Positions 23,098 to 27,712 of a stretch of DNA of 27,712 nucleotides are shown here, piece by piece. The DNA is taken from assembly GCA_036398215.1 (NCBI GenBank), contig DASWHK010000082.1, positions 1 to 27,712 of the forward strand. The letters run 5' to 3'. Numbering within the stretch: the stretch's first letter is position 1; every line of letters starts with the position of its first letter. The notes beneath the pieces are model-generated. The model was not told where the DNA came from, did no database searches, and saw only the letters and a program-made list of their open reading frames with translations. A program made the translations under genes and the position numbers. The DNA is from DASWHK01 sp036398215. Its GTDB lineage: Bacteria > Acidobacteriota > UBA890.

Positions 23098-24804
23098 TCA
23101 GGCGGGCACCAGGGTCGGGTAGCGCGGCTCCCAGATCAGCTCGTCGACCAGCGCCGGCACGTCGGGGTCGTCGCCGACCTGGGCGAGGCCCTCGGTCACG
23201 GCCTGCTCGGCAACCGCCTCGGCGATCTTGCGGGTGATCTTGCGCATGTCGGCGAGCGGCGGGTAGAGCTTGCCGGCCTCGAGGTCGGCGCGCGCCACCT
23301 GGTCGGCGAGCGCCTTGGCGGCGGCGGTGAACATGGTGTCGGAGACCGCGCGGGCCCGTATCGCCAGCGCCCCGAGCCCCACCCCGGGGAAGATGTAGAC
23401 GTTGTTGCCCTGGCTCACGTGGATGGTGCGGTCGCCGTGAGTGATCGGCTCGAACGGGCTCCCCGTGGCGATCAGCGCCCGCCCCTCGGTCCAGGCAGTC
23501 AGGTCGGCCGGATGGGCCTCGGTGTACTGGGTCGGGTTGGAGAGCGGGAAGATCACCGGCCGCTCGGCGTGCTTGGCCATCTCGCGAATCATCGGCTCGG
23601 TGAAGGCTTCCGGCACGCCGCTGGTGCCGATCAACATGCTCGGTTTCATCGCCGCGATCACGTCTTGCAGGTGGATCGCCTCGTCCGGGCTCATGCCATG
23701 GTCGGTCGCCAGCTCGTGCGGCCAGGCGAAAGCCTTCTTGTGCTCGTCGAGGTTTTCCCGGGCGCTGTGGATCAGGCCGCCGCTGTCGAGCACGGCGATG
23801 CCACGGGTGATCTCCTCGGGGGTCTTTCCCTCCCGTTCGAAGGCGCTGCGGAGCTGCTCGGCGATGCCGATCCCCGCGGCGCCGCCGCCGAGGATGGCGA
23901 TGCGCTGGTCCGTCAGCTTGGCGCCGATGACGCGGCACGCGGCCTCCAGACCCGCGATCACCACCGCCGCGGTCCCTTGGATGTCGTCGTTGAACGACAG
24001 CAACTCGTCGCGGTACTTGTCGAGCAACACGAAGGCGTTGACCTTCTTGAAGTCCTCCCACTGCAGCAGCGCGTCGGGGAAACAGTCCTTGACCGCCTCG
24101 ACGAACTCGTCGATGAGGGCGTAGTACTCGTCGCCGCGCAGCCGCGGATGCGGGTAGCCGATGTACATCGGGTCGTTGAGCAGGGCGCGGTTGTCGGTGC
24201 CCACGTCGATGCTGATTGGCAGCGTGGTGGTGGGGTGGAGCCCGGCGCAGGCCGAGTACAGCGACAGCTTGCCAATCGGGATCACGATCCCCCCGGCTCC
24301 CAGGTCGCCGAGACCGAGGATGCGCTCGTTGTCGGTGACCACGATCAGGCGCACGTAGCGCTTGCCGAACGCGGAGAGGATCTCCTTGACGCGGCCGCGG
24401 TGCTCGGGGGTGATCCAGATGCCGCGGCCGCGGCGGAAGATCTGGCTGAAGTGCTTGCCCGCCTCGCCGACGGTCGGCGTGTAGACGACAGGCATGAACT
24501 CGACGATGTGGTCGGTGAGCAGCTTGTAGAAGAGCGTTTCGTTGCGGTCCTGCAGCGCCGCCAGGCCGATGTACCGCTCGAGCGGCTCGGGCTTGCGGGT
24601 GATGGCGCCGTAGGTGCGCTCGGCCTGCTTCTCGAGGGTGTTGACGGCCGCGGGAAGCAGCCCGGTGAGCTTGAAGGTCTCGCGCTCCTCCTTGGTGAAC
24701 GCCGTGCCCTTGTTGAGCAAGGCGTCCCACAGCAATTCCTTGCCGCGCTTGTTGACTCCGATTTTCAGGGTTCCGTCGGCCTGGCGTTCGAAATGATGAG
24801 GCAT
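23098..24804 (-). CDS. NAD-type malic enzyme (oxaloacetate-decarboxylating)
   Basis: 568 residues, the long (about 60 kDa) malic enzyme form that includes E. coli MaeA. It converts malate to pyruvate, CO2 and NADH. Catalytic Tyr108 (MPVVYTPTVGE), the RGRGIWIT segment, Lys179 (VIPIGKLSLY), metal-binding acids in FNDDIQGT (271-278) and the dinucleotide loop GGGAAGIG (306-313) are all intact; FPLSNPTQYTEAHPADL and GNNVYIFPGVGLGAL follow as usual. The ATG at 24804 lacks a Shine-Dalgarno sequence: the upstream strand is pyrimidine-rich (CTCCCCTCCCTCCCTCCC). A -10-like TACAAT (plus 24869-24874) lies upstream. It is a single gene, convergent with the NTase module. NAD rather than NADP use is inferred from family resemblance. 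Confidence 0.92.
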   Translation of the reverse strand: MPHHFERQADGTLKIGVNKRGKELLWDALLNKGTAFTKEERETFKLTGLLPAAVNTLEKQAERTYGAITRKPEPLERYIGLAALQDRNETLFYKLLTDHIVEFMPVVYTPTVGEAGKHFSQIFRRGRGIWITPEHRGRVKEILSAFGKRYVRLIVVTDNERILGLGDLGAGGIVIPIGKLSLYSACAGLHPTTTLPISIDVGTDNRALLNDPMYIGYPHPRLRGDEYYALIDEFVEAVKDCFPDALLQWEDFKKVNAFVLLDKYRDELLSFNDDIQGTAAVVIAGLEAACRVIGAKLTDQRIAILGGGAAGIGIAEQLRSAFEREGKTPEEITRGIAVLDSGGLIHSARENLDEHKKAFAWPHELATDHGMSPDEAIHLQDVIAAMKPSMLIGTSGVPEAFTEPMIREMAKHAERPVIFPLSNPTQYTEAHPADLTAWTEGRALIATGSPFEPITHGDRTIHVSQGNNVYIFPGVGLGALAIRARAVSDTMFTAAAKALADQVARADLEAGKLYPPLADMRKITRKIAEAVAEQAVTEGLAQVGDDPDVPALVDELIWEPRYPTLVPA

Positions 24805-24995
24805 GAGGTTGGGCTCGCTTGGGAGGGAGGGAGGGGAGCGTCCGGTCGGCCTTTTCGTTCAGCCGGCGATTGTATCCGGTTTGCGGCGCCGATGCGTGGC
24901 TCGAGGGGAGCTAGAATAGCGCGCGACACGTAAAGCGCCGGAGACCAAGCGCCTCGTGCGGGCGTCGCCCGGCCGCGATCAAACGGAGCATGCCG

Positions 24996-25910
24996 ATGAC
25001 GAAGCCGCGGTCGTCTCCCTCGTTGCCTCCCCTGAGGATCGTTGCCGCGACGGTCGTGCTCGCGCTGATCGCAGCGCTGGTGACCGTCTCGTGCGCGACG
25101 GTGCCCGATCGGCCGCGGGCCGCGGCCGCGACGCCCTCCCAGGATCCGATCGGGCTCGACAACCTCAACGCCGTGCTCTGGGCGCAGACCGCCGTCGAGT
25201 ACCGGGCCAACTCCTGGCAAGCCTACGAGCTCGCCCGCCGGGCGCTCGACGAGGCGCTCGCCGATCCGACCCGCACCGCGGCGCTCGAGCAGACCGGCGA
25301 CTTCTCCGGCCTGCCGCCGGCGGTCATCCTCGACATCGACGAAACGGTGCTCGACAACTACGCCTTCGAGGCCCGCCTGACCGTCGACGTGCAGGCCTAC
25401 AGCGACCAGCTCTGGGAGGCCTGGGTGCGCCAGGAGGCGGCGACGACGATCCCCGGCGCCCGCGAGTTCTGCGACTACGCCGCCGGCCGCGGGGTGACGG
25501 TGTTCTTCGTCACCAACCGCATGGCCCCTCTCGAGGCGCCGACCCGCGCCAACCTGGCCAAGGAGGGCTTCCCCTTGCCCGCCGGCGTCGACACCGTGCT
25601 GTTGCGCAACGAGCGGCCGGAGTGGGCCTCGTCCGACAAGGGGCCCCGCCGCCGCGAGATCGCCTCGAGCTACCGCATCCTGCTGCAGGTCGGCGACAAC
25701 ATGGGCGACTTCGTTTCGGCCGCCGACGGCACCGTTGCCGAGCGGCTGGCGTTCGCCGAGCAGCACCGCGACGCCTGGGGCACGCTCTGGATCACCCTCG
25801 CCAACCCGACCTACGGCTCCTGGCTCGGCGCCGTCCTCGACAACCGCTACTCGCTGCCGTACGCGCAGCAGGTCGAGATCAAGAAGAGTGCCCTCGAGCC
25901 GCGCCGCTGA
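24996..25910 (+). CDS. Class C acid phosphatase lipoprotein (HAD, e(P4)-like)
   Basis: 304 residues. Signal peptide with lipobox (TVSC, Cys33), so an outer- or inner-membrane lipoprotein. HAD motif I is DIDETVLDN (113-121), motif II TNR (173-175), motif III Lys in DKGPRR (about 215), motif IV GDNMGDF (233-239): the DxDxT and GDxxxDF pattern of class C phosphatases that dephosphorylate nucleotides such as NMN or 5'-nucleotides at acid pH. The ATG at 24996 is preferred over ATG 24990, since GGAG lies 7 bases before it. It is divergent from malic enzyme with 191 bp between; a weak TAGAAT (24912-24917) may be its -10. It is unlikely to be the alpha-ribazole phosphatase of the B12 pathway, as it is exported. 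Confidence 0.9.
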   Translation: MTKPRSSPSLPPLRIVAATVVLALIAALVTVSCATVPDRPRAAAATPSQDPIGLDNLNAVLWAQTAVEYRANSWQAYELARRALDEALADPTRTAALEQTGDFSGLPPAVILDIDETVLDNYAFEARLTVDVQAYSDQLWEAWVRQEAATTIPGAREFCDYAAGRGVTVFFVTNRMAPLEAPTRANLAKEGFPLPAGVDTVLLRNERPEWASSDKGPRRREIASSYRILLQVGDNMGDFVSAADGTVAERLAFAEQHRDAWGTLWITLANPTYGSWLGAVLDNRYSLPYAQQVEIKKSALEPRR

Positions 25911-26040
25911 TCCCGGGCCGGGGGGTGTGAGTCTTCCGGCGGTTCGTGTTCGCGCCCGGCGGGGTCTCACGGGCGTTCCGGGTTCGGGCCTGGTGGAACC
26001 TAGCGGTTGTTCGCGGTGCGCGGAGAAAGAGCTGGTGCCC

Positions 26041-26065
26041 CGTGCCGGCGATTTGCGCCGGCACG
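26041..26065. terminator. Bidirectional hairpin between convergent phosphatase and dehydrogenase genes
   Basis: CGTGCCGGCG (26041-26050) and CGCCGGCACG (26056-26065) form a 10-bp perfect stem around ATTTG, 8 bp past the dehydrogenase stop and about 130 bp past the phosphatase stop. T-runs are absent on both sides, so it is a likely but not textbook terminator. Confidence 0.6.
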
Positions 26066-26072
26066 AGGACGG

Positions 26073-26870
26073 TCACTCGTTGCGCCTGGCCTGCAGGCGG
26101 CGGACGAACTTGGCGACCAGGCGGCGGGGCGCAATGCGGACCGCGAACGCCAGCAGCTTGCTTCCCACCCCGGGGACGACGCAGGCCTTGCCGCGCATCA
26201 TCGCGTCGTAGCCGATCTCGGCGACGGCCTCGGCGTCCATCAGCCGGCGGTTGAGCACCAGGCCGGAGGTACCCATGTCCGCGACATCCTGAAACTCGGT
26301 CCGCACCGGGCCCGGGCACAGCGCGGTCACCGTCACCCCGCTGCCCTCGAGCTCCTCGGCGAGCGCTTCCGAGAAATGCAGCACATAGGCCTTGCTGGCG
26401 TAGTAGGTGGCCATCAGCGGGCCGGGCTGGAAGGCGGCCGCCGAGGCGACGTTGAGCACCCGGCCGCTGCGCCGCTCGACCATGGCCGGCAGCAACAGCC
26501 CGGTCAGCGCGGTGACCGCGCCGACGTTCAGCCGCACCAGCTCCAGCGAGCGCTCGAGATCGGTTTCGACGAACGGCCCGAAGGTGCCGAAGCCGGCGTT
26601 GTTGACCAGGTACTCGACCTGCAGGCCGCGATTGCCGACCTCCTCGAACAGGCGCCTTGGCCCCTCGACCGCCGCCAGGTCCGCGGCGATCACGTGCGCG
26701 GTGATGCCGCGAGACTCGAGCTCGCCGGCGACCTGCCGGAGCCGCTCCTCGCGCCGCGCCGTCAGGATCAGATCGTGCCGGTGGAGGGCGAAGACCCGGG
26801 CGAGCTCGAGGCCGATGCCGGCCGAGGCTCCGGTGATCAGCGCCGTCGTTCTCGGGGCCGTGGATGGAAT
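26073..26870 (-). CDS. Short-chain dehydrogenase/reductase (classical SDR)
   Basis: 265 residues. It uses NAD(P)H: the nucleotide motif is GASAGIG (after TTALIT), the NNAGFG motif follows YLV, the catalytic Ser lies in NVASAAAFQPG and the YYASK pair (YxxxK) follows; CPGPVRTEF completes the classical set. The Arg-rich ARREERLRQ after LIL hints at NADP(H). No ATG, GTG or TTG lies in frame for a long way upstream. ATT at 26870 has a perfectly placed GAGG 6 bases before it and gives the usual N-terminal length, so ATT is taken as the start. Either a rare start codon or a small sequence error upstream is possible. The reading frame remains open to the window edge, which is not evidence of coding. 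Substrate unknown. Confidence 0.82.
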   Translation of the reverse strand: MPSTAPRTTALITGASAGIGLELARVFALHRHDLILTARREERLRQVAGELESRGITAHVIAADLAAVEGPRRLFEEVGNRGLQVEYLVNNAGFGTFGPFVETDLERSLELVRLNVGAVTALTGLLLPAMVERRSGRVLNVASAAAFQPGPLMATYYASKAYVLHFSEALAEELEGSGVTVTALCPGPVRTEFQDVADMGTSGLVLNRRLMDAEAVAEIGYDAMMRGKACVVPGVGSKLLAFAVRIAPRRLVAKFVRRLQARRNE

Positions 26871-27212
26871 GGAGCACCTCGCGGGTCGGTCGGTCCGGGC
26901 GAATTCGCGGCTTCCGCCGGCACCGTCGCAGTCTAGCAGGGGAGGGCTCGTGGTTTTTGGACGGCCGGCGATGTTTGCTGGAGCGCCAAAGGCTCGTGGG
27001 GAAGGTGTCAGGTCAGGAAAGGTCCACCACGCCGGCCGAAGAAAGGTCGCCGGCGGGCCGCGAAGATCTTCCCCTTGACAATCTACAGGAAGCCGCCTTA
27101 TGCTTCCGCCTGTGACGCTCATGAGGGCGACGACGATGACAGCCACGACGACGAAGGCCGACCGGCTGGCGCCGATCGCGCCCCATCCATCCCGCCTCTC
27201 GACCGCACCGCA
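26871..27212. other. Divergent intergenic region between the dehydrogenase and padR
   Basis: Nothing coding is supported. It contains the padR promoter at 27075-27104 and a -10-like TAGACT (minus; plus 26931-26936) about 60 bases before the dehydrogenase start. Short purine-rich repeats (GTCAGGTCAGGAAAGGTC around 27008-27025) were seen without assigned role. Confidence 0.5.
27075..27107 (+). promoter_or_regulatory. Promoter and inverted repeat of the second padR
   Basis: TTGACA (27075-27080), 18 bases, TATGCT (27099-27104). GGAAGC (27088-27093) and GCTTCC (27102-27107) flank an 8-base centre and cover the -10, giving a natural repressor site. The sequence differs from the CTATCG operators of the first padR, so the two PadR proteins probably have separate targets. 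Confidence 0.55.
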
Positions 27213-27545
27213 ATGACCAAGGCCAAGGCAGACCTGCTCCAGGGGACCCTCGACATGCTGATCCTCAGGACGCTGGAGTCCGGGGCCAGCCACGGCTGGG
27301 GGATCTCGCAGCGCCTCCAGGAGATCTCCGAGGACGTCCTGCAGATCAACCAGGGCTCCCTCTACCCGGCGTTGCACCGGCTCGAGCGGCAGGGCTGGAT
27401 CCGCGCCGAGTGGGGGACGTCGGAGAACAACCGGCGTGCCAAGTACTACGCGCTGACCGCCAGCGGCAAGACCCAGCTCGCCGAGGAGCGCGAGACCTGG
27501 GAGCGGCTGTCGGTGGCGGTGGCCCGGGTGCTGGAGACGGCGTGA
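27213..27545 (+). CDS. PadR family transcriptional repressor (second copy)
   Basis: 110 residues, same short PadR class as the gene at 4200-4529: ADLLQGTLDMLILRTL, INQGSLYPALHRLERQGWI, and SENNRRAKYYALTASG. The two proteins are clearly related paralogues. ATG at 27213 is chosen by alignment; no Shine-Dalgarno sequence is visible, and the reading frame is open upstream to 27075 without similarity. It begins a two-gene operon with the truncated permease 28 bp downstream, and probably represses it through the repeat at its promoter. Confidence 0.9.
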   Translation: MTKAKADLLQGTLDMLILRTLESGASHGWGISQRLQEISEDVLQINQGSLYPALHRLERQGWIRAEWGTSENNRRAKYYALTASGKTQLAEERETWERLSVAVARVLETA

Positions 27546-27573
27546 AGAACTCGCTCCCCCGAGTGAGAGGGCG

Positions 27574-27712
27574 ATGAACGCATTCGAAGGCCTCGTGCAG
27601 GACATCCGCTTCGGGCTGCGCACGCTGCGCGGCAACCCCGGGTTCACGGTGCTGGCGATCGTCACGCTGGCGCTCGGCATTGGCGCCAACACGGCGATCT
27701 TCAGCGTCATCA
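27574..27712 (+). CDS. ADOP/MacB-type permease, N-terminus only
   Basis: 46 residues are visible before the window ends: MNAFEGLVQDIRFGLRTLRG, then NPGFTVLAIVTLALGIGANTAIFSVI. The RFGLRTLRGNPGFT and GIGANTAIFSV motifs are standard for permeases in PadR-linked modules. Unlike the gene at 1499-4129, it lacks the roughly 75-residue N-terminal prefix. A GAGAGG site lies 3 bases before ATG 27574, which is short spacing. Confidence 0.85.
   Translation, partial: MNAFEGLVQDIRFGLRTLRGNPGFTVLAIVTLALGIGANTAIFSVI

Noticed and set aside
26073..27710. Dehydrogenase frame open for 545 codons to the window edge
   Set aside because: The upstream part crosses the second padR on the other strand and has no similarity; the SDR fold begins at about 26870.
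1..27712. Insertion sequences, integrases, attachment sites or prophage genes
   Set aside because: No transposase, recombinase or phage motif was found on either strand, and no flanking inverted repeats suited to an insertion sequence were seen.

Overview
The window is very GC-rich DNA (roughly 70% by eye) from a didermic bacterium: it encodes a TonB-dependent outer-membrane receptor and several lipoproteins. Two PadR regulator plus large MacB/FtsX-type permease modules, one at each end, include the form known from Acidobacteriota as ADOP (acidobacterial duplicated orphan permease). Acidobacteriota or a close relative is my best guess. This is inference from gene content, since no rRNA or other taxonomic marker is present.

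Layout. 1-132: start of a ribbon-helix-helix antitoxin-like gene (minus) with a palindromic candidate operator. 329-1330: exported acetamidase/formamidase-family protein (minus). 1499-4591: ADOP permease and its PadR repressor (minus), with two matching operator-like sites over a consensus-like promoter. 4687-7518: molybdate importer modABC (minus), with a 60-bp tandem duplication between modB and modC. 7700-16338: a plus-strand corrinoid salvage locus. It opens with a cobalamin riboswitch and intrinsic terminator, then btuB, btuF, btuC, a continuous btuD-cobT fusion ORF, cobS, cobU and, after a large hairpin, a PduO-type adenosyltransferase. 16339-16978: an AT-richer patch with promoter and hairpin ahead of a small coiled-coil/proline-rich protein. 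17163-20994: three genes overlapping by 4 bases (discoidin-like anchored protein, GT-C-like membrane protein, amidase). 21029-21965: a promoter and a HExxH metallopeptidase-like lipoprotein. 22273-22967: a two-gene nucleotidyltransferase/small-protein module. 23098-24804: NAD-type malic enzyme (minus). 24996-25910: class C acid phosphatase lipoprotein (plus). 26073-26870: short-chain dehydrogenase with an apparent ATT start (minus). 27075-27712: a second PadR-permease module (plus), cut by the window end.

How the genes work together. The B12 locus forms a logical path: BtuB takes corrinoid across the outer membrane, BtuF/BtuC/BtuD carry it across the inner membrane, CobU activates cobinamide, CobT activates the lower-ligand base, CobS joins the halves, and PduO adds the adenosyl group. 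No corrin-ring genes are present, so the locus looks built for scavenging and remodelling under B12 riboswitch control. The divergent modABC operon lies directly upstream.

Most notable points: the BtuD-CobT fusion ORF; tandem duplications of the translation-start region of the downstream gene in two separate transport operons (btuC and modC); the PadR double operator; the ATGA-coupled nucleotidyltransferase/small-protein pair as a candidate toxin-antitoxin-like system; and the dehydrogenase with no ordinary start codon.
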